From Cycas panzhihuaensis (taxonomy: Eukaryota; Cycadophyta): a stretch of DNA of 64,000 nt. Under the pieces are notes generated by a model. It was not told where the DNA came from and made no database searches. It saw nothing but the letters and a program-made list of their open reading frames with translations. Positions 44,822 through 56,697 of this stretch are shown piece by piece (within the stretch, counting starts at the first letter, position 1; every line of letters begins with the position of its first letter). The stretch spans positions 73,105,741 to 73,169,740 of the forward strand of contig CM041465.1 of NCBI GenBank assembly GCA_023213395.1, read 5' to 3'. A program made the translations under genes and the position numbers.

Positions 44822-47389
44822 ATGATAAAAGAATATCCACTTCAACTTGAAAATCAAATCAACAAAAGAAGACTTAAACACGAATCTTGTTCGACTCTCC
44901 TCACAATCTATAAATGTTGCCGCCAAGACAACCATCATGGTGGGCAGTGCTTTCCTTCCACATTTTGTGTATACCTATAAGCAACCAACGAACCAAAGAT
45001 TGGAGTTTCCTATCAAGATTACTCTTCCAGCCGGTTTATCACACCACTGTGTTACAACTGTAAAGAAATGACCTCCTCACGCAGCAGTCTTTATCCGAAT
45101 ACTCGGATCGGTCATAGGCGTGAGCACGATATCTCTTTTCAACGATGATACTAAGGGTGTCGACTACCAACTCGCTCAGGGATCAATTACGCCTTCAAAG
45201 CGAAGTCACTGCGGTCGATTAAACTACGATAATGGTGTCTTCAATTGTGATTCTGCTACAACTCGTGTCTGAGCAGGTAGAAGAAGAGCTTAAGGGTTCG
45301 ATGATAGCCTCATACACTTCAATGCCCTTCAAGTACTTCGCTACATTCAAGAACTCATTATACTCATGAAGCAATCTTGGAGTGTTTGTCATAGATGAGA
45401 ATTAAAAGCGAGAATTCCTCGAGCTCGGGTTTTCCAAGTTTGCTTCCGTGCTTAATGCTCACTTGAAAAATAATCAAAAAGCTGAGGATAGGACCTCCGA
45501 TGATAGTCCCACGCTCACAAGCTTCACTAAGTGCGGATGCGAGATGAGACCGAGGTGAAGATAATCAATCCAGGGAAGGCACAAATAGTGACGGGGAGAA
45601 GCAATTCCAAGAAGCTTAGGGTAAAGAAGAAAGTTTGATTATGTTTTCCGAATGAGTGACATAAAAGAGTAACCTGACATAAAAGAGGAGCAGACAGGCG
45701 GTTTTGAGACCACAATGATTCCTTCGGATCACAATCAAGGAAGCGATGATTGTGATCTAGGCATAATAGACGATGATGACCAAGGCGGTGATCACGATCT
45801 AACATAGCGGATCGCAACAAAATCCATAGTGTTTGTGATAAACACATCTCGATTATAACACCTCTCTGCGATGGATGAGGTGAGTAGCGCCATAAAGGTC
45901 TAGATGTGTGTTGGGCTTAGGCGCTAAGGGTTCTTAGCATTTACGTACTCTTGCTATGTGACGAAGATCTTGCCCGGAGGTATGAAGTGAGGGGATGATG
46001 TTCGATGGCTATTACTTTTGTAGCCAATGGAATCCAGAGTTCACTCTTATGGGAGCCGCGATATACACCTTCTACGCCTTGTGGTGACTCTCAACTCAAT
46101 GACAGAGGTGCCGTCACATGTGGGAAAGAGTGCTTGCGGTATGTGCCGCCTAGCAAGTGCAGGAGGACATCCACAAATGCCAAATAGAGCGATTCTTGCT
46201 GCAGTGATAAGCGAGGTTATCTCCTCTCGCCTCCGCATCGCCGGCTGATTTGTCACCGACTTGACTTCCTTGACTTCCTTGCATAGCACTTCTCATGGCA
46301 TTCCAGTCAATATCCTCTGCGGGTTTTTTTCTCTGAAGAGACAAAGCCAAATGCGAGATGTATCGGATGGGCATCTAGAGGTCTTTGAAAGACTTTATGC
46401 AAGGCTAGGACTTGCCTCCCAAAGGCGTTTGCTAGCTAAGCTTCCGATCATCATCGGTTACGTGCTTGGAATAAGAGCATTCTTTTGCGGTATTATAGCG
46501 CTGTTACTACAATTATTAAATTGGAAAACCTCCGGGATGGTCTATTTCAAAAGGCATCACGAGGGCACATTTGAATGCAATCCTTGCAATACCAACACAA
46601 CACTTGTCATTGCCATTCTCTGCTTTGTCATTGACGGTGTGTAGCATTCTCCTATGCACGAGTTAACGTGCGCAGCGGGTAGCTTGAATCTTTGTTATAT
46701 AAGAGAACTAGTACTTGACTCCATAGGCGCTCCATTACGGATTCTTTAGAGGCAACGTCCCAAGCTCCTCCTAATCTCTTACTAGAATTACTTACGGACC
46801 TTGACAACTTATCAATTTTACCATAATCGCTCCACGAATCAACTGCGCAATTGTTTGCATCACTTTCTTTTCTTAGATTCCTTTTTCAATTCACGTCTTT
46901 GTGCATGATCACCGGCGAAGGGCGGGTCCAATATTTACAGGAGCATGATCTACATGAGGCTATTCATTACAATTTTCTTCTAGCGGTAAATCTTATGGAT
47001 GATTTTTCAAGAGCAGATATAGACCTTTGTGCAGCGTGTGTGAATTTCATGATTTCATACATACTTAATAATTGATTTTGCTTAATATTTCAAATAAACC
47101 ACAGCTAGTACGAACCTTTTATTTTCAAATGGAATTCAAAGGCTATTCATATGTCATCAAAAGTTTATATCAAGACAAAGTTCTTTCTTCAAAATAATCA
47201 AAGCGGCAGATATTGCAGGAGATCTTATCTTCTATCAACCTTGACACGATTGGTATCTTCAAAAGGAATGATTCTCAACTTGACAGGAAAATGAATCTAT
47301 AGAGCCACCTCCTTGCTTGAATGCTTTATCCTCCACTGGAATTCTCTTCTCTCAATCTTCTCTCTCTTCTTCTTATAGCAGGATGGCCT
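44822..47389 (-). other. Leader of element J
   Basis: 2.6 kb between primer site and gag-like start. A section around 45900-46450 looks richer in G+C than the rest of J and has overlapping short ORFs on both strands, none with recognised motifs. It could be sequence captured from elsewhere in the genome. GATCACAATC-type words repeat near 45700-45810. Confidence 0.5.
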
Positions 47390-47401
47390 GCTCTGATACC
47401 A
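47390..47401 (-). other. Primer binding site of element J
   Basis: The minus strand reads TGGTATCAGAGC against the 5' LTR, followed by AGGCC. Confidence 0.92.
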
Positions 47402-47774
47402 TGTTGAAATCTTAACATGGAGAACACTCATCAACATCAAGATCAATAACATCAACAGATTAACATAATCATAATCAGAATGTATTACCATACCAAGAGC
47501 ACCAAAGACTCAATATGAGCCTTGATGATGTGATGTCCTTACATACTACCTCAACCACCTTTATATACAAAAGAGGTGGGAGACTATACATCCAAAGTAA
47601 TGCATGTGGGACAAATACCTTTGTCCTCACCAATAACATTACACCACAAACTTTGACCAATAAGCTTCTATCTTTTTACATAGTATTATAATGACCCTTT
47701 GACCCTAAGACTTAGGACTATCACTTATTATCCTAGGACCCACACACATTACACATTAAACATTATTTCTAACA
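47402..47774 (-). repeat. 5' LTR of element J (373 bp)
   Basis: Nearly identical to 43031-43401. The minus strand has TTTTGTATATAAAGG as a TATA region. Followed by the GTTTA duplication. Confidence 0.95.
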
Positions 47775-47779
47775 GTTTA

Positions 47780-49854
47780 AAGGTTTCGTTGAATTATTAA
47801 ATGAAAATCTAAGGCAAATCCTACTTTGGATCTACAAATTTAATGGGAAATAACCAAAAACTCGCTATCAAATGAACATGTTAAGCACCTTATGCAGATG
47901 CGTTCGTACACAAAATGTAGGAGAGACCCTAAGCACTATTGACTTGTAGATCGCAGATGGAATACTAAAGATGGTGCAGTTGGATAAAACACCGACAGAA
48001 ATAAAGACGCAGTGTACATCACCATAGATGATGAATAAGCAAGAAGTTGTTCTTCAAAACAACATGAATCACAACTACTCAATTCGTCTCCCACAAATAA
48101 CCACACTTGGCAACGAAGATTTAACTAAAACAATTGCTCCATCAATTCGAAGAAACGCAGCCAATCGCACAAAGTCAAACCCTAAATGGTGACTTAATTT
48201 GGTAAATTATTTTAATTTTTTTACAAAGTTCAATTTGCATTTAACTAGATTTGATAATTTGTTGAGCCTAGCCTTTAAGAGTCTTAGAAATCAGTCACAT
48301 GGGACGAATTCACAACCAAGTGCTAAAAAAACGAAAAGTTTTATGACTTCTTTATAATTTTTTTCGACATACTGATGGTTTTTAGCACATAATATTTTTG
48401 TATGAAGTCAAAATTGAGTGTTGTCAATTGCATTGGAAAGAAGACTCAGAGACAGATGAAATGAGTAGCAGCAAGGCACAATTTGGACATTGTATTGTGG
48501 AGATTTAAATTGGGAAAGTTGGACAAGTGGTTTTTGTCTTGGTAAAAGATTCATTTTTAAGCAACTTGAAACATTTTTTTGATGACTTTAAAGACTCTTA
48601 TATACATGTTGATGCAAATAAATGCATGATGATAAGTTTGGACACATGGTTGGGTGAAAAGTGCAAGGAAAATGAAATTTAAGGCTTATTATGGCTCAAA
48701 CTTAAGATGTGAAGCATATGAGAACTTATTTGATGATGGATAAGAGATAAATACATGTTGGACTTGATAATGAAATCCCCCAAGTACATTTAATGCATTT
48801 GATGTAGTGTTGTGGCCACCACTAATCAAATGAAATGACACAAAGTTGATGGAATGATGAATAATCACCTAATTGAATGAATGAATGATGAATGAGCAAA
48901 AGGACACATTTGACACTACTTGATATGTTTAAAGAAGTTGATTGAAAGATTGTTGTTTAAGAGTTTAATATTGGTTGAAAGTTTTAGTGATGAGTTACCC
49001 ACCTGATATGGAATGAGGAAAGGTTTAATATGTTTGATTATTTGATTGATTGGTAATAACAGTTGTGGGTTATCTATAAAAACAAGATCAATTATTGAGG
49101 AGTCTAGTTGATGTGTGTTTTCGATTAGAAATCCAATAATCACGTATGACAAGTGGCATGAAACATATTATACATGTTAACTTGTTGCAACAAACTTAAC
49201 AGGCCAGGTGGTACACCTTATTTTTGGAGTTAGTTGGTTTAATAAATGATTGGGAGAGATTAGTTGCCAAAGAAAGCAACAAGGGTTACCTTATGCAAAA
49301 TCGTTGATGGAGGCAGCATTTGAGTTTCCCTTATCTCTTAAGACAAGAGGCGAGAGAAAATTCACAAGCTAATCTTGTTACAACATATTTGCCTAGCCAA
49401 ATAGTTCATCTTATTCCTTAAATATGTTGTTTTTTCGTTAAAAATTTGATGAACCATGTATGAGAAACACTTCTTAGATAACTAGCAATTATAATGGTTG
49501 GCTACCAATGCATTTCGATAGATGGTTGTCGTTTTATATAGACATCAATGATTTGGTATTGATGAGTTGATGAGATTGTTTTGCAACTTACAGATCGAAG
49601 ATATGAAATTGTCACCAAGACACTTTATATGTCATGACAAATTGTGAGTCATGTTTGATGATGGTTTATAAGTGGTGATGTGATATGTTGATGCTATGCA
49701 ATGACATGATATGACATTTGTTTGTAGGAGGCAAGCATGTTGAACATAGATTTGATGGTTGATATTTATAGGTAACACAAGGATGATGATGAATAAGTGA
49801 TCCAACATGAATACGAAAATGTTTAAATTTCACAAATTAAACATTAAAGGGAAG
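47780..49854 (+). other. Right interior of element K
   Basis: 2.1 kb with no supported ORF on either strand. It ends in ACATTAAAGGGAAG (about 49841-49854), the polypurine tract of K. The sequence is AT-rich with many short ATGATG/TGAATGA words. Confidence 0.75.
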
Positions 49855-50381
49855 TGTTAGAATATTGAATTTCACAAAAGTCAATGTAATGTTTAATTAG
49901 TGGTCAAGTGATGATTGGTAGATGTACAAAGGTTCTCATACATGATCTTATTGGTTAATATATTGGTGTAATATAATTAGTTGATGATGAGGTGAAATAA
50001 CTATATAAGGGCAATATATATTGTAAGGCAAATTAGATCACCTAGTCCTCCTCGTGAGGCTAGATGACTCATCATGAGGATAGATGACATATCATTCATT
50101 AACATGAGATCTCATATACATTTGGAGGTGGTTTTTCCCATTCATGGATTTTCCACATTAAACATGGTGTCACATATATGATTGCATGATTGACTCTTTG
50201 CCCTCACCTTATCTTAATCATTAATCTTTGTTGATTATGTTATTAATTGATCATGTGATTACATTTATTGTTCATAAGTTATATCTTGCTATGAATGCTT
50301 CACACGACCTTATCTGCTTGTTTACATAAGTCGCTATTATAATTTTAATCTTATATTTGAACTTGTGCAAGAATTTTAACA
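49855..50381 (+). repeat. 3' LTR of element K (527 bp)
   Basis: It starts TGTTAGAATATTGAATTTCAC and ends GAATTTTAACA, followed by GATCT. Colinear with 41417-41925 with substitutions and small insertions. Confidence 0.94.
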
Positions 50382-50386
50382 GATCT

Positions 50387-51351
50387 CCAATGATGTAAAA
50401 GACTATTATACAGTGTTATTACTTAATGAAATTAGAGTTACAAGGAAACATTATGTCATATGTGTGAATGTATTGCCTGATGGTTGTGATAATAATGTTG
50501 TGATGTTATGATGACATTATTATATTGATATTTATGGTTTTGTGGAGTATATTAGGATTAGGATAAATATGGATAGTGTTATGAGTAGGCAATTAATGCA
50601 TTAAGATGTCCCTAGATAAACTACACAGCAGTAGGCTTTGACATAAGTGCTTAGTGGGACCAGAAAGTAATTAACAATACTTGACATTCCTTATGAATGC
50701 TTTGAGTAGCTAGCAAATCATTAGAAATGCTTTTCCTTTGCGCATAGCAAACAATAATGGCATGGAGTTGCATTGCATTAGATGCTCACTTTTGTGTAGT
50801 TGTGTATCCAATACATCCCTCTCTCTCTCTCTCTCTCCATTTATAGCCAAGCTATGGCGAGGCACCAAGAAGATGTTACCATTATCAAATTCATGGACAC
50901 AACAGGCACAAATTAAACTATTGCGGAATATTTTTTGAGGTTAAAAAATGGGAATTTCGTAGAAGCAATAGAATTTCATCATTCTAAGAATGATAATAAG
51001 AATGAGAACACAAGTTTGAACACCAATGCGAATGCAAATGAAGGGGGTGAAAAGCCTAACCCAAATTTCACCATGACACTAGTAGATATGTTGACACCCA
51101 CTCCCCAAGTGCCACAGGTGCCCTCTTATTCTTAAAGATTGGACCTTTACATCCTATATACAACCTGGAAGTGTCACATAAAATATCTGTATCACCAAAA
51201 TTTCAAACAAAATTTGAGTGGACCTCTAAAGTTTAAAGTCAAGGTTGTCCAAAATCAAGAATGAAATTTTCATGGACTCTTGAAAGTCACCACCATCCAC
51301 TCCATGGAATAACCTCCCAAGGGATATTTAATGAGGTAGTATGAGAGAGTT
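50387..51351. other. Unassigned sequence between K and L
   Basis: No supported gene; a (CT)n microsatellite is listed separately. A 66-codon ORF at 50935-51135 is Asn-rich and unrecognised. Confidence 0.5.
50819..50837 (+). repeat. (CT)n microsatellite
   Basis: About nine and a half uninterrupted CT units. Confidence 0.95.
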
Positions 51352-51574
51352 TGACACAAAAAAATATCAAAATACTCAGTAAATCTGAGAAGACAATGCT
51401 TCAATGCATTAATAAGGAGAGAGACTCTCATATAAATACATCATGTGTACATAAAGAGGCCAATGCATGTTGCGAAAGTGTCAATAAGACATTAAAGAGG
51501 GATTGGACACATAACCCTCAACTTTACCTTAAATAATTTTAAAATACAAAAGATAGAACATTATTTTTCTAACA
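51352..51574 (-). repeat. 3' LTR of element L (about 223 bp, left border tentative)
   Basis: The inner end is clear: TTTCTAACA followed by CCCTCTCTTAATG, giving ACATTAAGAGAGGG as polypurine tract on the minus strand. The outer end is placed at TGACACAAA because that gives a TG start and a length like A and C; no second copy is available to confirm it. Confidence 0.6.
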
Positions 51575-51589
51575 CCCTCTCTTAATGTT

Positions 51590-53521
51590 TTATCTTTTGT
51601 TTTCAACACCAAGAAGATGCCTGAGATATTGGAATTTATCTTTTGGAAGTGCTTTTGTGAGAATATCAGCAAGTTGTTCTTCACTGCTGCAGTGTAATAG
51701 ATCTCTCTCTTTACTTTGTACTTTCTGTTTGATGAAATGATGATGAACTTCAATGTGTTTCTTTTAGCATGGAATATTGGATTCTTTGTTAAGTTGATAA
51801 CACTTTGGTTATCATGAATAATAGGAATAGACTAGTTTTGTTTCTGTTCTAAATCTTTAAGCTATTGTTTAACCCATACTACTTCGCATGCGGCACTAAC
51901 AATTGCTTTATATTCTGCTTCAATAGATGACAAAGCCATTGTGGGTTGTTTCTTGCTACTCCAGGATATAACTACGGATCCAAGTGAAAAGCAATATCTT
52001 GTGGTCGACTTTCTTTCTTGTCCGTCTCCTGCCTAATCTAAATCACTATAGCTGACTGGTTGAAGATTTGAAACTTGAGTATAGTTAAGACCCATTGTTT
52101 GGATTCCTTTAATGTATCTAAGAATTCTTTTAGCAACATTCCAATGAGACAACTTTGGATGATACATATATCTAGATACAACTCCAACTGAGTATGAAAT
52201 ATCTGACCTTGTAGCTGTGAGGTCAATAAAACAGCGTATTAACTGTTTGTACAGTGTTCCATCCACCGTTTGTTTATCATCATCAGTATTTAGAAATGCA
52301 TCTAGTTTATGTTGGAGTAGCACAACTATTACAATCCTCCATTCTAAATTTTTGAAGAAGTTTTTTGAGATATTTTGTTTGAGATATAAAAATAGAATCC
52401 TTTTGTTGACTAACTTCAATGCCTAGATAATAATGAAGCAGATCCATATCTATCATTTCAAATTGATTTACCATTTGTAGTTTGACTTAGCAAATTGTAT
52501 CATTATCATTTCTTGTAACTATCATGTCATCTACATAAACTACAATGATAGTTATTAAATTGTCTTTATTTATTTTAACATAAATACTAGGGTCTAAGTC
52601 ACATCTGCAAAAATCGGTTTGTCGCAGATGTTGATTTAGCTTTGCATACCATGCTTTGGGTGCCTGCTTTAGCCCGTACAGGGCCTTTTTTAATTTGCAA
52701 ACAAAATGTTCTTTACCCCTTTTTACATATCCTGTTAGTTGTTGCATGTATACTTCCTTGACCAAATCACCATTCAAGAAGGCACTTTTGACATCAAGTT
52801 GTATGATGTTCCATTTAAATTGGGTTGCCATGGCTATAATTGTCCGCATAATAATTAATTTGGTTGCTAGTCTAAAGGTTTCCTCATAGCTAATTCCTTT
52901 TGTTTGAGTGTAACCTTTGCAACCAGTCTTGCCTTGTATCTCTCAAATGTACCATCAGATTTTCTTTTATCTTGTATACTCACTAGTAACCAACGATGGG
53001 TTTGTCTATGGGAGCATCCACTAATTCCCAAGTCTTATTCTTTTTTATGCCATTGATTTTTGCATCCATGGCTTCCTGCCATTCTGGATGATTACAAGCT
53101 TCTAAATAATTTTGTGGTTCAATAGAGCACATTAAGCTTTGGTGTGTCGGTGACCTGGTCCCTTGTTCAAACACATTCCCTCTTGATTCTTCAAGAGTTT
53201 TGATGTACCACTTAGGTAATCATTTTGAAGATTCATGACTACTTCTTTGAGAGGAGTTTTATTTTGCTTCAAAAATGTTTTGCTCTTCTTTGAACAATTG
53301 ATGTTGTTCTGGGATGCTTTACTTATTTTCTTCTTGAAGCTCACTATCTGATGTATCTTTTTCTACAATAGTGACTTCGAAGACTTCTTCAACTAGTACA
53401 TGTACTTGTGTATCTCCTTCAATTTGTCTGTACTCTATCTTTTTTTTTTATTTACCTATTCATCAAAAGTTACATCTCTACTAACATATATCCTGTTTGT
53501 TTTTGGATCTACACATCTATA
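51590..53521 (-). pseudogene. Element L pol: integrase end, RT and RNase H
   Basis: From right to left: the integrase C-terminal motif NRIYVSRDVTFDE at 53460-53520, a linker with stops, RT beginning YLEACNHPEWQEAMDAKING near 53100. RT includes [33 protein letters not shown] and an intact YVDD near 52525-52540, then TATRSDISYSVGVVSRYM and RNase H ([13 protein letters not shown] near 51930). Frame changes occur near 53130, 52950 and 52450. One RT block (52487-52849) is open for 120 codons. Confidence 0.88.
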
Positions 53522-53868
53522 TATTAAGGAACATGAATTCATACATATATATTCCTATCCGTAAAATCTTTAACCATACACAAGAAGCAAACAAAGATAT
53601 ACACAAAATATAGATGCATAGTACACAGGATTTACGTGGAAAACCCTTTCGAGAAAAAATCCACCACAAAAAATCCTTGGATCACATTTATTACACTTGC
53701 TTGAATTAATTGATATACAAGGGCTCTAGGATATAAATATCCTTCCAAGAGGTGTCACCTAACGAGGGTTATGACCCTCTAAATATTTTGCACCATTTTA
53801 ATAATTACGATTAGTTAAACCATACATTAATATTAATTAGTGGCTTAAAAACAACTTCCACGTTAACA
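53522..53868 (-). repeat. 3' LTR of element M (347 bp)
   Basis: Homologous to the B LTRs (GGAACATGAATTCATAC; CCACGTTAACA). The outer TG has decayed to TA. The adjoining TCCCCCCTTAACATG is a polypurine tract on the minus strand. Confidence 0.9.
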
Positions 53869-53939
53869 TCCCCCCTTAACATGAATGTGAGGAACCTGCA
53901 ACCTGCAGCAATTGTGTTATCACAAAGGCTGGGACTATC

Positions 53940-55715
53940 TTGTTACGTTTTTATCCTTGTTGATACATCCCCCCTCAAGGATAACATCTGTGAGTCCTAA
54001 TCCAATACGCATCTTTGTGAATTGATCTTCAGTAAGTGCTTTGGTGAAAACATCTACAAGCTGCTATTCACTCAGACAATAGTTGAATTACAGCTTCTTT
54101 GACTTGATTTGTTCACGGATGTAATGGTGTTGAATCTCGATGTGCTTTGTACGAGCATAAAACTCTAGATTCTTTGACAAACGAATGGTACTCTAATTAT
54201 TGACGAAAATAATCGGATGTCCATTTGAAACTCCAAGAACTTCCAAGAGACCTTGCGACCATACAATTTCCTTCACACTAGTACTAAGTCCTTGATATTC
54301 TGCCTCCATAGAAGATAGCACCATTGTTTGTTGCTTCTTCAATTGCCATGAAACAAATCCATCATTGACACCAAAGATGTATTTAGCAATGGACTTTCAA
54401 TCATCAAAGTCTCCTCCCCAATCAACATCAGTGTAGCCATGCAACCTTATCTTTTCACCTTGAAAGTATTTGAGACTAAGATTGAGTGTCCCCTTTAGGT
54501 ATTTTTGAATCTGCTTCACAGCAACCCAATGTGGCTCCTGAGGATTCTGCATATATCGGGAAACCAATCCAACATCATGGGCGATCGAATCCGGTATAAA
54601 TCAAGTAGATTAGACTCCCTACCAACTAGCGATACTTCGTTCCATCTACAGAGGGTTTGGCCATATCCTTCTACAAGCATATGCCCTTAACATACAATGT
54701 TGCAACCGGTTTGCAATTCTACATGCCAAATCTGTCTAGTAGGTTCTTCATGTATTGCGTTTACAACAACATGATCCAATCTTCCATTTGCCTGATTTAA
54801 ATGCCCAAGAAGTAGTGAAGTCTCCCGAGGTCTATCATGTCAAAAGTAGCTCCTAGATTAGACTTGACTCCTACAATAGTCTTATTATACTTGCCTCTGA
54901 TGATTAAATCATCCATGTACACTAAAATTGCTACTATTGAGGTTCCTCTCCTTTTCACATATAGACTCGAATCGAGATTAGAAATAATGAATCCTTTAGC
55001 TTTCAACGTGGCATCCATCTTCTCATATCAAGCATGGAGTGCTTGTTTTAAGCCATAGAGTAATTTCTTCAACTGGCATACAAGATGCTTCTGGCCTTCC
55101 TTAAGGAATCCCAGAGGCCGCGACATGTAAATCTCCTCCTTTAGATCTCCATTAAGAAATGCAGAGTTGATGTCAATCTAGTGCAACTCCCAACCATAAG
55201 CAACTTCTAAGGAAATGATCAAATCGACTGTTGTTATCATGGAGACTGGTGCAAACGTTTCCTCATAATCAATTCCTTCTTTTCGTTTGAACACTTGAAC
55301 AACAAGCCTGGCCTTGTACTTGCCCACCTCTCCATCGGAGCGGAACTTAGTCTTCTAGATCCACTTGCATCCAACAAGGTTCTTCGTTGAAGGGAGTGGA
55401 ACCAAATCCTATGTGTTGTTCTTCATAAGCGAACCATACTCCTCTTCCATCATAGCTCTCCATCATAGATCATCTTTCGCTTCATCATACGAATCAAGAT
55501 CACTGGAGTTGTTGGTATCTACCAATAGAGTTTGACTAGCATGTTAACTTCTTGTTCTTCTCTCATCAACAAGGGTGCACATCGCCACTCTGGAATCTTC
55601 AATCATCTTCCTTGCCCATAGCAGTATAGAAGGACCTATTGCTAGAGGTACTTCTTCATGTGGCAGCTCCTCACTATTACTCACTCCACTCGGCCCAACT
55701 TCCTCATGTATTCCA
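53940..55715 (-). pseudogene. Element M pol: linker, RT and RNase H
   Basis: Reading right to left: acidic linker (EEVGPSG), RT from about 55490 (MMEEEYGSLMKNNT then a TAG at 55409-55411 where D has Trp). CKWI*KTKF follows, then [21 protein letters not shown] (a YVDD variant) near 54910-54920, and GRLHYFLGI. The RNase H part lies at 54100-54450. Stops are common and the longest open piece is 54797-55018. The family's usual order is kept. Confidence 0.87.
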
Positions 55716-56646
55716 TGTTAGAATATAATGTTTAATATGTGTGTGGTTAAGTAAAAGTGGGTCCTTGTTGACTTATAGATTTCACACCCTTATGAGATCA
55801 ATACACTTGTCAAGGTTACACAGGTTATAGTCTAGTTTAGGATACAATCAACATCATCATCCACATAGTTCACACAGATTTATTAACATTTCCACATGAT
55901 TACAGCACAATGGCACACAGCAGTACAGAGATCAGCACCTATTCCACATTCAATCTTTGCAAACATAGAGAATCCACAATTTCCACGCAACTCTTATTTT
56001 ATTAAGCAATAAGTTTCTTTACACAAGGTGCTGGAATGCATTCCCTGTGCATTCCAGCCTCATACATTAACTCTATCACATGCATACCTAGGAGGTACTC
56101 ATCAAAATACACGGTTTAGGCTGCTGTCATGCGTACTGGTCTCCGTGCCAATGCGTACTGGAATACTTGGCTCTCACCCTAACCGAATGGTCCTTGTGAA
56201 GCCACTTAAATATGCTCCTTTGGTGTCCTTTGGCTGAAGGGTTATGACTGTCTGTCATAACCGTACCCTTTCAGTCAAGTGTACCTCTTCCTAACCATTG
56301 GTTAGTTCCCTTAATTGGCTGTCTTAACTCGTCCGTACATTCGTACGTACGTCTAATGTCATCCCAAGCTTCCTTCTGTCCAGTCTTCTCGTGCGTACCA
56401 TTTCTGTTTGCTTGCGTTACGCACGGAGGTGCGTATACGTGTTTGTGTACCTTACTGTGCGCATCATACGTACCCAGAATGTTGAATTCTTCACTTTTTG
56501 CTGCATGCGTACCTTCGTACGGTCCGTTCCTACACAATCCAAGGTTACCCAACCTCTCTCTGGTCTGCCCATAGCCCAGCGTGTCACAATATGCTCCAAC
56601 ATCTATCCTGGGTCAACATGATGGGTTTGAGCATCCTTGCTCAACA
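55716..56646 (-). repeat. 3' LTR of element N (about 930 bp, inner border tentative)
   Basis: The outer end is clear: TGTTAGAATATAATG begins where M is cut. The inner end is placed at CTCAACA near 56646, giving TGTT...AACA ends, with the purine-rich minus-strand stretch AAGGGGAGGGAGAGG (about 56670-56684) as polypurine tract about 20 bp inside. The LTR is rich in CGTAC/GTACG words, e.g. TTCGTACGTACGTC near 56340-56353. Confidence 0.6.
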
Positions 56647-56697
56647 GAAATTTCAAAATTTGGGGTATTCCTCTCCCTCCCCTTCTCAAGGCTGCTA

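Larger units (their letters stand above)
43031..47774 (-). mobile_element. Element J: young non-autonomous LTR retrotransposon, relative of G
   Basis: LTRs of 371 and 373 bp are nearly identical (by eye one or two substitutions and a few 1-2-base gaps). Exact target duplication GTTTA (43026-43030 and 47775-47779). Right to left: 5' LTR, primer site, 2.6-kb leader, gag-like start at 44816, second conserved region, polypurine tract, 3' LTR. No pol motif. It is inserted in K. The LTR similarity makes it the most recent insertion here with both LTRs visible, despite a broken ORF, so it must have been mobilised in trans. Confidence 0.92.
41417..50381 (+). mobile_element. Element K: large LTR element without coding capacity, containing J
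   Basis: LTRs of 509 and 527 bp, with exact target duplication GATCT (41412-41416 and 50382-50386). Without J and its duplication, the interior is about 3.2 kb with no gag or pol motif in any frame. That fits a LARD-type non-autonomous element, which needs proteins from another copy. It has a primer site and a polypurine tract, so it is structurally competent. The LTRs differ visibly, so the insertion is older than J. Confidence 0.92.
51352..53521 (-). mobile_element. Element L: copia element, 3' part, interrupted by M
   Basis: Minus orientation: the 3' LTR is at left, then RNase H, RT and the end of integrase read rightward to 53521, where the M LTR starts abruptly inside the motif DPKTNRIYVSRDV. 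The rest lies beyond the window. Proteins and LTR end resemble A and C. The left LTR border is tentative. Confidence 0.88.
53522..55715 (-). mobile_element. Element M: copia element, 3' part, interrupted by N
   Basis: Minus orientation, inserted in L. The 3' LTR (53522-53868) is followed by RNase H, RT and the acidic linker, closest to D, E and B. At 55716 the sequence changes abruptly to the LTR of the gypsy element N. The 5' half is beyond the window, so no duplication can be checked. Confidence 0.9.

Noticed and set aside
46261-46644. 127-codon plus-strand ORF with hydrophobic stretches in the J leader
   Set aside because: It overlaps ORFs on the other strand, lies antisense to J in a leader region, and has no recognisable domain or start context.
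43106-47660. Two identical 61-codon ORFs in the LTRs of J (43106-43291 and 47475-47660)
   Set aside because: They are identical only because the LTRs are nearly identical; the frame overlaps promoter-like sequence and has no motif.
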